From contig NZ_JBEPTK010000015.1 in assembly GCF_040549485.1 (NCBI RefSeq), positions 1 to 64,000 on the forward strand: a stretch of DNA of 64,000 nt, written 5' to 3'. Below are positions 1 to 7,766 of this stretch, piece after piece (position 1 is the stretch's first letter; each line of letters starts with the position of its first letter). The notes beneath the pieces are model-generated. The model did no database searches. It was not told where the DNA came from and saw only the letters and a program-made list of their open reading frames with translations. Source of the DNA: Constrictibacter sp. MBR-5 (GTDB lineage: Bacteria > Pseudomonadota > Alphaproteobacteria > JAJUGE01). The position numbers and the translations under genes were made by a program.

Positions 1-1
1 C

Positions 2-79
2 ATCGGCCGCATCGTCGACCTCTACTCGCCCGCCGAATGCGCGAATTACTTCGCCAAAGCAGGCTATGACGCAGATTGA
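2..79 (+). pseudogene. IS630-type transposase, C-terminal end only
   Basis: The window opens inside a reading frame whose last 25 residues (from IGRIVDLYSPAECANYF to the stop at 77-79) have the look of the C-terminus of IS630-family transposases, where an ECANYF-like motif shortly precedes the stop. Only this tail is visible, so whether the upstream gene is intact cannot be judged. It is followed at once by a candidate inverted-repeat end of the element (79-94). The family call rests on remembered sequence pattern, not on a search. Confidence 0.6.
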
Positions 80-94
80 TCGGAAAACGCTCTA
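79..94 (+). repeat. probable right inverted-repeat end of the IS630-type element
   Basis: Directly after the transposase stop lies ATCGGAAAACGCTCTA, whose reverse complement begins TAGAGCGTTTTC, a common terminal sequence of alphaproteobacterial IS630 elements. IS630 elements insert at TA and duplicate it; the TA at 93-94 would be the right-hand copy. The left end is outside the window. Confidence 0.5.
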
Positions 95-984
95 GAAGGG
101 GCGCCGTTGATGCGCTCGATTTTCGGAACATCGCCAATGGTGTCGTCGGCGACGCTCCTCCGGAATCGCTCGGGTCGCTCTTGCTCGATATCGCCGATCT
201 GGCTGATGGCGTTGCGACCGCGCTCGATATCCTGCACATGCACTTCTACCGTGATCGTCAAACCGGACGCCCCCGACACCCTTCGATGATTGATGTGGGG
301 CGCACCCTGCTGCGCCGAGTAGACTTTAGTAAAACAGAAACGTACCGCGACTACACTCTAGGTATGATTATTCGCATTTGCTGCACGGGCGCAGATGGCG
401 AGGAAACAGCGCGCGATATCTGTCTGCAGATTCGCGCGAAGGCGGAAATGACCTATCTTTCGCGCCATGAACTTAGGGGGGTGCTCAAGGGCTTATTCAA
501 AGCTCAGCCGGGCGCAGCGCTCGATCTATTGCTGTTGCCGACGGCCGTGTCCACAAATCGCGGGCTGTTCCGGCCCGAGCTAGATTCCAAGACCCCGATT
601 GAGAAAATGGATCCAGAGGTGCTGCGGCATTGGGCGGATAAAGACCCTGCTGAGCGCTATCCCGTGTTGAGCCGGGTCATCTCTACATTCGGAGGCAAGA
701 GCGAGAATGATGAAAACGGCATGTCGCCGCTCTTCCTGATGTTGCTCGATAGTGCCCCGGACAAGCGTGCTTTTCTAGGGGACCTCTGGACACGCCTGCA
801 TCCGGTCACCTGGAGTGGGTCGCTAGCCGACATTTTGACGCAACGTAAGGCGCAGCTTATGGCATTGTGCGACAGCTCGCATGCCGTTGTCCGCGAGTGG
901 GTTGAGGATCTCCTGCCCAAGTTGGATCATTGGATCGAGCAAGAGCGCAAGAACGACCGCGACGGCGAACAAAGCTTCGAGTGA
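95..984 (+). pseudogene. 3' part of an unknown accessory gene cut by the IS element
   Basis: An open frame continues from the IS end to a stop at 982-984; about 296 residues belong to the host gene. The protein is alpha-helical in character, with leucine-rich segments resembling HEAT-type repeats, and ends in an acidic, charged tail (ERKNDRDGEQSFE). I do not recognise the family. The only start in this frame near the left end is a TTG at 76 inside the IS end, without a clear ribosome binding site, so I read it as the downstream fragment of an interrupted gene. Codons such as CTA, TTA and AAA and a lower GC content set it apart from the rest of the window and suggest horizontal acquisition. 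Large helical proteins with such tails occur in defence islands, but nothing here proves that role. Confidence 0.55.
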
Positions 985-1050
985 TGCCGTGAATTCGGAG
1001 ACCTGTGGTCTTCGGCGAGGCCCGTTCGTCCTTCCCTCTCTAGGCACCCC

Positions 1051-1686
1051 ATGACCCTCGATCTCTGGCTCCTCTACCTCCTCGCCGCCGTCGGCCTGTC
1101 GCTCACGCCGGGGCCGAACGGGTTGCTGTCGTTGACGCACGGGGCCTGTTTCGGGTTGCGGGCGACGGTGTGGACGGTGCTGGGCGGGGCGGTGGGGTTC
1201 TTCCTGCTGATCGCGGTGTCGCTGGCCGGGATGGGGACGCTGCTGGCCGCGTCGGAGCGGGCGTTCACGATCGCGAAGTGGGCGGGGGCCGCCTATCTGG
1301 TCTGGCTGGGCGTGCGGGTGTGGCGGGCGCCGCCGCCCTTCGCGACCCTGTCCGCCGCCACCGCAACACCGGCCCCCCTTCTACCCGCCGCCGGGCGTCC
1401 CCGGCTGTTTGGGGAGGGGTTCATGGTGGCGGTCAGCAACCCCAAGGCGCTGATCTTCTTCGCGGCGTTCCTCCCGCAGTTCATGGTGCCGGGCACGCCG
1501 TTCGCGATGCAGCTGGCCGTGTTCGGCGGCACCTTCGTGGCGGTGGAGTTCGTGTACGAGCTGCTGCTGGCGGCGATGGCGCAGCGGATCGCCCCCTGGC
1601 TCGGCCGCCACGGCCGCTGGTTCAACCGCGGTGCCGGCGTCACCTTCGTCGGCATCGGCGCCGCGCTGACGACCGCCAGCCGCTAG
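1051..1686 (+). CDS. LysE/RhtB family amino-acid exporter
   Basis: This 211-residue inner-membrane protein has the LysE/RhtB hallmark near its N-terminus (GLSLTPGPNGLLSLTHGA, about residues 15-32) and about six hydrophobic segments, matching the family's usual 200-210 residues. The family exports amino acids such as lysine, threonine or homoserine lactone by proton antiport; the substrate cannot be told from sequence. A second conserved stretch, VAVSNPKALIFFAAFLPQF, sits around residues 126-144 and fits the family. The gene lies between the accessory fragment and the convergent plsY gene, 11 bases from the plsY stop. Confidence 0.88.
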   Translation: MTLDLWLLYLLAAVGLSLTPGPNGLLSLTHGACFGLRATVWTVLGGAVGFFLLIAVSLAGMGTLLAASERAFTIAKWAGAAYLVWLGVRVWRAPPPFATLSAATATPAPLLPAAGRPRLFGEGFMVAVSNPKALIFFAAFLPQFMVPGTPFAMQLAVFGGTFVAVEFVYELLLAAMAQRIAPWLGRHGRWFNRGAGVTFVGIGAALTTASR

Positions 1687-1697
1687 GGGGCGAGCCG

Positions 1698-2372
1698 TCA
1701 GCGGTCCGGCGAACGCCGGTTCTCGCCGCCCCGGCCCAGGCGCGGCTCGGTCCCGGCGCGCAGGCGGGCGATGTTGGTGCGGTGCAGCCAGACGACGTAG
1801 AGGCCGCCGGCGATCACCAGCAGGCGATAGGGCAGGGGCTGTTCCAGGGCGCAGACGAGGCCGATCGCCGTCGCCGCGGCGAGCATCGAGCCGAGGGAGA
1901 CGATGCGGGAGAGTGCCAGCACGGTGGCGAAGGCCGCCGCCGCGCCCAGGCCGACCGGCCAGGACATGGCGAGCAGCACGCCCAGGCCGGTCGCCGCGGA
2001 CTTGCCGCCGGTGAAGTTCAGCCAGACCGACCGGCTGTGCCCGAGCAGGGCGGCGAGCCCGTACAGGCAGACGGCCCAGGGCAGCCAGAGGGCCGGGTCG
2101 AACGGTGCGGCGGGCGCGAATCCCTGGACCCGCGGCTGGAGCCAGACGGCGAGCCCCACCGCCGCCGCCCCCTTCAGCGCATCGACCGCGAGCACCAGCA
2201 GCGCCGGCCCCTTGCCCACGGCGCGCAGCACGTTGGTCGCCCCGGTCGAGCCGGAGCCGTGCCGGCGGATGTCGATGCCGCGCAGCAGCCGCCCCGCCAG
2301 ATAGCCCGTGGGCAGCGAGCCGAGGAGATAGGCCACCCCCAGCCCCAGCAGGTTGGCGATCCAGAAGACCAT
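1698..2372 (-). CDS. plsY: glycerol-3-phosphate acyltransferase PlsY
   Basis: PlsY transfers the acyl group from acyl-phosphate to glycerol-3-phosphate, giving lysophosphatidic acid at the inner membrane, the first step of phospholipid synthesis. The 224-residue product has multiple membrane segments and the three family motifs: GSLPTGYLAGR near residue 18, a GSGSTGATNVLR motif near residue 39 and HSRSVWLNFTGGKSAATG near residue 108. The start at 2372 is chosen because AAAGGA lies just upstream; a longer frame to 2420 lacks one. The arginine-rich C-terminal tail is not conserved in the family. No PlsX is seen nearby. Confidence 0.9.
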   Translation of the reverse strand: MVFWIANLLGLGVAYLLGSLPTGYLAGRLLRGIDIRRHGSGSTGATNVLRAVGKGPALLVLAVDALKGAAAVGLAVWLQPRVQGFAPAAPFDPALWLPWAVCLYGLAALLGHSRSVWLNFTGGKSAATGLGVLLAMSWPVGLGAAAAFATVLALSRIVSLGSMLAAATAIGLVCALEQPLPYRLLVIAGGLYVVWLHRTNIARLRAGTEPRLGRGGENRRSPDR

Positions 2373-2649
2373 GGGTTCCTTTCGGGGGTTCCTCTCGGCG
2401 ATGTTCGCGATCGAAAACATCGGCCGATGCGTACGGGTACGGCAACCGGCACCGCGTGAATTTTTCGCAACGCACCGACGCCGCCGCGGCGCGCGCGCCG
2501 TTGCCGGCTGGCGCTCCTAGGACCATATGCCTTCATCCGGCCCGGCGCCGGCCGCTGTCGGACATCGTGAACGCCGTCGAACCCCGAACCCGTAGGGGCC
2601 GGACAGGACCCCCACGAAAAGGAATGAAACACCATCGCCAGCCGACGCT

Positions 2650-2691
2650 CTGTGCAACATTCGGCGAAATGTGTTCCACACTGTTGCACAG
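2650..2691. promoter_or_regulatory. inverted repeat upstream of plsY
   Basis: TGTGCAACA (2651-2659) and its exact reverse complement TGTTGCACA (2682-2690) are separated by 22 bases, and a smaller dyad (ACATT/AATGT) lies between them. It is 280 bases upstream of plsY in a non-coding stretch. It could be an operator or a structured RNA; TGCAAC-type dyads are known as binding sites of polyhydroxyalkanoate regulators such as PhaR, but no phasin gene follows here. Confidence 0.3.
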
Positions 2692-2750
2692 GCGGGGCCC
2701 CACCCCATGAAAAGGGAAGGAAACCCCATGCTCGCCCCCGCCTCCCACTC

Positions 2751-2853
2751 CGTCATTGCGAGGCGCGCAGCGCCGAAGCAACCCAGGGCCGGCGCTCCGA
2801 CGCCGACCGCCCGGGCTGCGGCCCTGGGTTGCTTCGCTTCGCTCGCAATGACG
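2751..2853. repeat. REP-like imperfect palindrome (CGTCATTGCGAG family)
   Basis: CGTCATTGCGAGG...AAGCAACCCAGGGCC (2751-2790) is matched in inverse by GGCCCTGGGTTGCTTCG...CTCGCAATGACG (2820-2853), leaving a 29-base loop. Repeats beginning CGTCATTGCGAG and containing AAGCAA(C/T)CCAG are scattered through many alphaproteobacterial chromosomes, usually between genes. The rest of the 507-base space between plsY and the lactonase gene (2373-2879) shows no convincing gene. Confidence 0.7.
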
Positions 2854-2879
2854 GCAAGAAGGGAAGGGGAGGGGCGCCC

Positions 2880-3794
2880 TCAGACCTCCTGATAGTTCAG
2901 CTTCAGGCCGGCCCGCTTCCACTCCACCGCGACCAGCTTGCCGGTCATCGACAGCGTGATGAACGCCGTCTTCAGGTCCGGCCCGCCGAAGCAGATGTTG
3001 GTGGTGTAGGGGTCGGGCATCTTCACGAAGTCCAGGATCTCGCCGTCGGGGGAGATCACGGTGATGCCGCCGCTGAACAGGGTGGCGACGCAGATGTTGC
3101 CGTCGGCGTCGACCGCCAGCGAGTCGAAATTCTGGTAGCCCGGCACGCTGGCCAGCACGCGCCCGCCGTTGGGCGAGGGCCAGGGGTCGCGGCGGATCTC
3201 GCCGGGGCCGGTGATCTCGAAGGCCCAGAGCCGGCCGGTCTGCGTCTCGGCCGCATAGAGGCGGTCGCCCGCGGGCGACAGGCCGACGCCGTTCGCCGTG
3301 ACCATCGGGAAGGCGACTTCCTTGATCAGGCTGCCGTCGGCCTTGGCATACCACACGCCGCTGCGGTCCCAGTCGCGGGCGCGGGTCTTGCCCAGGTCGC
3401 TGAACCAGAAGCCGCCATGCGCGTCGAAGACGATGTCGTTCGGCCCGCGCAGCTTCACGTCGCCGGCCCCGGTGTAGAGCACCTCGACCGCGCCGGTCTC
3501 GAGGTCGATGCGCTCGATGCGGCCGCCGCTATAGTCCTCGGCCTGCAGGATCGGCCGGCGCTGGCCCGTTTCCTCGTGCCACTTGAAGCCGCCATTGTTG
3601 CAGACGTAGCACTTGCCGTCGGGTCCGATGGCGGCCCCGTTCGGCCCGCCGCCCGGCGTCGCGACGACCTGCTTCGTGCCGTCCGGCATCACCCGCGTCA
3701 GGGCGCCGGCGGCGATCTCGACCAGCACCACCGACCCGTCGGCCATGGCCACGGGCCCCTCGGGGAACTTCAGGTCGCTCGCGATTTCGCGCAT
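2880..3794 (-). CDS. SMP-30/gluconolactonase family protein
   Basis: A 304-residue soluble six-bladed beta-propeller of the SMP-30/gluconolactonase/LRE-like family, which hydrolyses sugar lactones using a divalent metal. Seen features are the N-terminal FPEGPVAMADGSVV, where the glutamate is a metal ligand, GPNDIVFDAHGGFWFSD in the middle and NFDSLAVDADGNICVAT towards the end, with the typical Asn and Asp ligands. Start 3794 has GAGGAAACG just before the ATG; an upstream ATG at 3824 is possible but has no site. It is the last gene of a minus-strand run with a transporter and three oxidoreductases, fitting a lactone-forming sugar oxidation pathway. Confidence 0.87.
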   Translation of the reverse strand: MREIASDLKFPEGPVAMADGSVVLVEIAAGALTRVMPDGTKQVVATPGGGPNGAAIGPDGKCYVCNNGGFKWHEETGQRRPILQAEDYSGGRIERIDLETGAVEVLYTGAGDVKLRGPNDIVFDAHGGFWFSDLGKTRARDWDRSGVWYAKADGSLIKEVAFPMVTANGVGLSPAGDRLYAAETQTGRLWAFEITGPGEIRRDPWPSPNGGRVLASVPGYQNFDSLAVDADGNICVATLFSGGITVISPDGEILDFVKMPDPYTTNICFGGPDLKTAFITLSMTGKLVAVEWKRAGLKLNYQEV

Positions 3795-3874
3795 CGTTTC
3801 CTCGTCGTCGTTGATTGGGCACATGCCGTGGCGCGATCCTGACGGCCGCCGGGCCGGTCGACAAGACGAGGGCG

Positions 3875-4789
3875 TCAGGCTGCCCGGCGCGCCTTCGCGG
3901 CGGTGCGGTGGTTGCGGTAGGCCGGGACCAGGACGACCAGGGCCAGCGCCGAGCAGATCAGGCCCAGTGCGGCGAAGTCGCGCCAGCCGAGCATCTCGCC
4001 GACGACCAGCGCGCTGCTCAGCACGCCGATGCACGGCACCACCAGCGTGCCGATGCCGGAGACCGTGGCCGGGAAGATCGTCACCACCCGGAACCAGGCG
4101 AAGTAGGCGAGGGCGTTGGCGCAGAAGGCGAGGTAGGCGATCGCGAGCCAGCCCGGCGTGTCGACGCGGGCGAAGGCGTGCTCCGGCGACACGAACAGCC
4201 AGATCACGCCGATGGGCAGCCAGCCGACCAGGATCTGCCAGCCGCCGAACGCCGTCAGGTCGACATGCCAGGTGCGCCGCTTCATCCAGACGGTGCCGAA
4301 GGCGAAGGAGATCGAGGCGCACAGAGTGAGGGCGGCACCCAGCGGCGCGTTGGTCAGGTTCGACAAGTCCTGGCTCATCAGCAGGGCGAGGCCGGAGACG
4401 CCCAGGCACAGGCCTGCGACGTGCGGCCACTTCACCCGCTCGCCCAGCAGGAAGACGGCGAAGAAGGTCGCCCAGATCGGCATGGTGTAGATGATCACCG
4501 CCGTCCGCCCCGGGCTCATCAGCGCCACGCCGGAGGTCATGCAGATCTGGAAGATCGACATGTTCGCGACCGCCAGGATCGCCATGTCGCGCCAGTAGAT
4601 CCGCGGGATCCGCAGGCTGCCGCCCTGCAGCACGACGACCAGCAGCAGCGCTGCGCCGGAGATCGGCATGACCAGCACCCGGCTGGTCCAGACGTCCATC
4701 GAGCCGAGCGCGATGGCGGTCGCGGGATAGCTCAGCCCCCAGCACATCCAGACGACGGCCAGCAGCATGTAGCCCAGCCGTTCGCTCAT
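3875..4789 (-). CDS. DMT superfamily (EamA) transporter
   Basis: This 304-residue protein has about ten hydrophobic segments arranged as two EamA repeats, the usual design of drug/metabolite exporters. The start MSERLGYMLLAVVWMCWGLSYPAT carries the repeat-1 pattern, and a second EamA-type entry begins near residue 155 after a short polar linker. The C-terminus is basic (RNHRTAAKARRAA), as expected for a cytoplasmic tail. It lies between the lactonase and a short-chain dehydrogenase on the same strand, so it may move a pathway substrate or product; the true substrate is unknown. Confidence 0.85.
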   Translation of the reverse strand: MSERLGYMLLAVVWMCWGLSYPATAIALGSMDVWTSRVLVMPISGAALLLVVVLQGGSLRIPRIYWRDMAILAVANMSIFQICMTSGVALMSPGRTAVIIYTMPIWATFFAVFLLGERVKWPHVAGLCLGVSGLALLMSQDLSNLTNAPLGAALTLCASISFAFGTVWMKRRTWHVDLTAFGGWQILVGWLPIGVIWLFVSPEHAFARVDTPGWLAIAYLAFCANALAYFAWFRVVTIFPATVSGIGTLVVPCIGVLSSALVVGEMLGWRDFAALGLICSALALVVLVPAYRNHRTAAKARRAA

Positions 4790-4847
4790 GCCGGAGCGCG
4801 GGCGTCCCGCCCGCTATCCGGCCGGGAAGGTAAGATGGTGATGATGC

Positions 4848-5660
4848 TCAATGCTCCTGCGATTCCCGCTCCGGCGCCTGGATCGTCACGCCGCCGTCGA
4901 CCACCAGGGTCTGGCCGGTGATGTACCGCGCCCGATCGGAAAGCAGGAACCGTACCGCTTGCCCGACATCCCAGCCGCTGCCCTCGATCTTCAGCACGGA
5001 AGCCTTGCGGCGCTGGTCGCGCGCCGCATCGGTCATGCCGCGGGCATAGACCATTGGCGTGTACATCGGCCCCGGCGCCACGCAGTTGACCCGGATGCCG
5101 TCGCGGCCGTGATCGACCGCCATCGCCCGAGTCAGCGCGATCACCGCCCCCTTCGATGTGGTGTAGGAGGTCAGGCCGCGCGGCCGGAGGGCGGAGATCG
5201 AGGAGACGTTGACGATGGCGCCGCCGCCGGTGCGGATCATCGCCGGGATCGCATATTTCGAGGTCAGGAACATGGTCTCGACGTTGACCTGCATGACCCG
5301 GCGCCAGGTCTCGGCCGGCTCGTCGACGACGCTGCCGCGGCTGCCGATGCCGACATTGTTGTCGAGATAGTCGAGCCGCCCGAAATGATCGAGGGCCGCC
5401 GTGACCATGGCGCTGCACTGGGATTCGCTGGTGACGTCGGTGGCGTGCGCCGCCGCCTCGCCGCCCTCGGCCCTGATGATCGCGGCGGTCGCTTCGGCCA
5501 GGGCGAGCTCGCGGTCGACGACCAGCACCTTCGTCCCCGACCGCGCCAGCAGGATCGCCGCCGCGCGGCCGTTGCCCACGCCGTCGCCCGCGGCACCGCC
5601 GCCGGCGATGATCGCCACCTTGCCGGCGAGGCCGGAATCGTCCTGGTCCTTGTCCATCAT
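4848..5660 (-). CDS. SDR family NAD(P)-dependent oxidoreductase
   Basis: A classical short-chain dehydrogenase of 270 residues. The cofactor loop is unusual, AGGGAAGDGVGNGRA around residues 19-33, with a longer glycine-rich turn than the common TGxxxGxG. NNVGIG replaces the usual NNAG. The catalytic set is present: Ser in NVSSISA, then YTTSK (Tyr and Lys), and the C-terminal VVDGG. Start 5660 follows AGGAGGA closely. Neighbours (aldo/keto reductase 28 bases upstream, exporter 58 bases downstream) suggest a role in oxidising a sugar or polyol, but the substrate is unknown. Confidence 0.88.
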   Translation of the reverse strand: MMDKDQDDSGLAGKVAIIAGGGAAGDGVGNGRAAAILLARSGTKVLVVDRELALAEATAAIIRAEGGEAAAHATDVTSESQCSAMVTAALDHFGRLDYLDNNVGIGSRGSVVDEPAETWRRVMQVNVETMFLTSKYAIPAMIRTGGGAIVNVSSISALRPRGLTSYTTSKGAVIALTRAMAVDHGRDGIRVNCVAPGPMYTPMVYARGMTDAARDQRRKASVLKIEGSGWDVGQAVRFLLSDRARYITGQTLVVDGGVTIQAPERESQEH

Positions 5661-5688
5661 GCGCGTCCTCCTGGTTTCTTCGGGTCGG

Positions 5689-6672
5689 TCAGGCGAGGCC
5701 GAAATCGCTCGCCCACAGCGGTTCGAGCCGCCGGATCGCCTCGTCGGGCAGCGGCCCCAGGGCGTAGGCCGCCAGCGCCTCGTCCAGATGGGCCAGGGTG
5801 GCGATGCCGAAGTCGATGCAGGCGATGTCGGGGTTGGCGAGTGCGAAGCGGATCGCCGTCTGGGCCGGCGTCCCGAAATCCGCACCCAGCGCCTCCCGCA
5901 CGGCGGCGGCCCGGGCGAAGTCGCGGTCCAGTTCGGCACCCGACGCGATCACCACCTCGCGGCCGTGCCGCTCCGGGCTCGCCAGCGCGCCGCCGGCCAT
6001 GGCGCGGATGTTCATGATCGCCGTGCCGTGCCGTTTGCACGCGGCGATCAGGCCGGAGAAATCCTGCGCCGGCCACCCCGCCGGCGCCCTGGTCCAGGCG
6101 GCGCTCGGGTTCAGCATGTTGTAGTAGACCTGCGCCGAATCGAACCGGCCGCTGTTCGCGACCTGCATCAGCGCATGCGTCTCGCCCAGCGCGGTGAAGC
6201 CGGATGCCGCGATCAAGCCGCGCGCCTTCAGCGCGTCGAGCGCATCGGCCACCCCCTCCTTGCGCAGGACGTGCTCTACCGGCATCGCCCGGTTCGGGTC
6301 GCCGCCGCCCAGTTGGTTGTGCAGCTGGAACAGCTCGATCCGCTCCAGGTCGAGCCGTTTCAGGCTGGCCTCCAGGCAGCGTTCGACCGCGCCCCGGATG
6401 TCGAACAGGTCGGCGGGCTTCAGGCGGAACTTGGTCGAGATTCGCGGCCGCGGGTGGAGCGTCGGCAGGTGGCGGCCGATCGTCTCCTCGGAGACGCCGT
6501 TGCCGTATTGGGCGGCCGTGTCGATCCAGTCGATCCCGGCGGCGACGGTCCGTTCCAGGGCGGTGCGGCGAGTGTCCTCGTCGGCGAGGATCAGGATCCC
6601 GCCGACGATGCCGCCACCGAGCACCAGTTCGGGGATCTCCATGCCGGTTCGGCCGAAGGGGCGCTTGTGCAT
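5689..6672 (-). CDS. aldo/keto reductase, aldose-dehydrogenase type
   Basis: A 327-residue TIM-barrel aldo/keto reductase. The catalytic tetrad can be located: Asp and Tyr in IDTAAQYGNG (about residues 50-59), Lys in ISTKFRLK (about 79-86) and His in ELFQLHNQ (about 116-123). Its overall pattern (RTGMEIPELVLGGG at the start) is closest to the aldose 1-dehydrogenase branch that includes L-fucose and L-galactose dehydrogenases; those produce lactones, which would feed the SMP-30 protein in the same run. The gene follows the reductase upstream by 4 bases, so the two are almost certainly cotranscribed. Confidence 0.86.
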   Translation of the reverse strand: MHKRPFGRTGMEIPELVLGGGIVGGILILADEDTRRTALERTVAAGIDWIDTAAQYGNGVSEETIGRHLPTLHPRPRISTKFRLKPADLFDIRGAVERCLEASLKRLDLERIELFQLHNQLGGGDPNRAMPVEHVLRKEGVADALDALKARGLIAASGFTALGETHALMQVANSGRFDSAQVYYNMLNPSAAWTRAPAGWPAQDFSGLIAACKRHGTAIMNIRAMAGGALASPERHGREVVIASGAELDRDFARAAAVREALGADFGTPAQTAIRFALANPDIACIDFGIATLAHLDEALAAYALGPLPDEAIRRLEPLWASDFGLA

Positions 6673-6676
6673 GGGC

Positions 6677-7690
6677 TCAATCCTCTTTCGCGACGCGGAC
6701 GACCAGTTTGCCGGTGTTCCCGCCCCGGAACAGCATGGTCAGGCCCTCCGGCGCGCGCTCCAGACCGTCGAGGACGTGCAGGCGCTGCTTCAGGCGTCCC
6801 GCCTTCAGGTGCCCGGAGAGCCAGCGCCGCGCCTCGTCGTAGCGATCGGCATAGTCGAAGACCAGGAAGCCTTCGATCCGCGCCCGCTTGCCGATCAGCA
6901 CGCCCATGTTGCGTATGCCGTAGACCTCGGCGGTGGCGGTCTGCGAGATGCGCCCGCAGACGGCGATCCGGCCGCGCAGCCGGATGGCGCCCAGCGCGGC
7001 GTCCAGCGTCGGCCCGCCGACATTGTCGAAATAGACGTCGATGCCGTCGGGGCAGGTGCGCCGGATGGCGGCCTTGATGTCGGGCTCGGCCTTGTAGTCG
7101 ATGGCCTCGTCGAAGCCGAGTTCGCGGGTGACGAAGGCGCATTTCTCGGGACCGCCCGCCGTGCCGACGACGCGGCAGCCGGCCAGCTTGGCGATCTGGC
7201 CGGCCATCTGACCGACGCCGCCCGATGCCGCCGAGACCAGAACCGTCTCGCCCGCCTTGGCCGCACCCACGTCGAGGATGCCGAAATAGGCGGTGAGGGC
7301 GGTGCCGCCGAGCGGCCCGATCCAGTCGAGCGCCGACCCCAGCGCCGGGTCGAGCCTTTGGAGCACGCTGCCCGGCAGCGTCGTGTGGGTCTGCCAGCCG
7401 AGCCGCGCCTGGACGAGGTCGCCGGGCCGGACGGTCGGCGAGCGCGACTCCAGCACGCGGCCGATGCCGCCAGCCCGCATCACCTCGCCGGGCAGCACCG
7501 GCTCGACATAGCCGGGATTCTCGCTGATCCAGACCCGCATCGCCGGATCGACCGACAGCAGCAGCGTCTCGATCAGCACTTCGCCCTCGGCGGGCGCCCG
7601 GACGGGCTGCTCGTCCATCGCGAAATGCTCCGGCCCAGCCAGCCCCGTTGGCCGCTCCTTCAGCGTGACGCGCCTGTTCATCAGCGTCAT
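6677..7690 (-). CDS. NADP-dependent medium-chain oxidoreductase (zinc-free, CurA/YfmJ type)
   Basis: A 337-residue medium-chain reductase of the leukotriene B4 dehydrogenase / YfmJ / CurA group, which reduces enone double bonds with NADPH. It has no zinc-binding cysteines; the Rossmann entry is SAASGGVGQMAGQIAK (about residues 149-164), and the tail GNTGKLVVRVAKED is typical. The N-terminal MNRRVTLKERPTG and SVDPAMRVWISE motifs also fit this group. It is the first gene of the minus-strand run and faces the divergent binding-protein gene at 7767 across 76 bases, which must contain both promoters. Confidence 0.88.
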   Translation of the reverse strand: MTLMNRRVTLKERPTGLAGPEHFAMDEQPVRAPAEGEVLIETLLLSVDPAMRVWISENPGYVEPVLPGEVMRAGGIGRVLESRSPTVRPGDLVQARLGWQTHTTLPGSVLQRLDPALGSALDWIGPLGGTALTAYFGILDVGAAKAGETVLVSAASGGVGQMAGQIAKLAGCRVVGTAGGPEKCAFVTRELGFDEAIDYKAEPDIKAAIRRTCPDGIDVYFDNVGGPTLDAALGAIRLRGRIAVCGRISQTATAEVYGIRNMGVLIGKRARIEGFLVFDYADRYDEARRWLSGHLKAGRLKQRLHVLDGLERAPEGLTMLFRGGNTGKLVVRVAKED

Positions 7691-7766
7691 GCGGATCCTC
7701 CCTCGTCCCTCGGCTTCCTTGGGCGCTAGTCTAGAGGCAAATCACAAGAGTACGGGAGGGACCCCC

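Noticed and set aside
2671-2892. Open frame reading through the REP-like palindrome (with ARRAAPKQP and ALGCFASLAMTA)
   Set aside because: This translation arises wherever the CGTCATTGCGAG repeat is read through; there is no codon bias or protein signature, so it is a repeat artefact.
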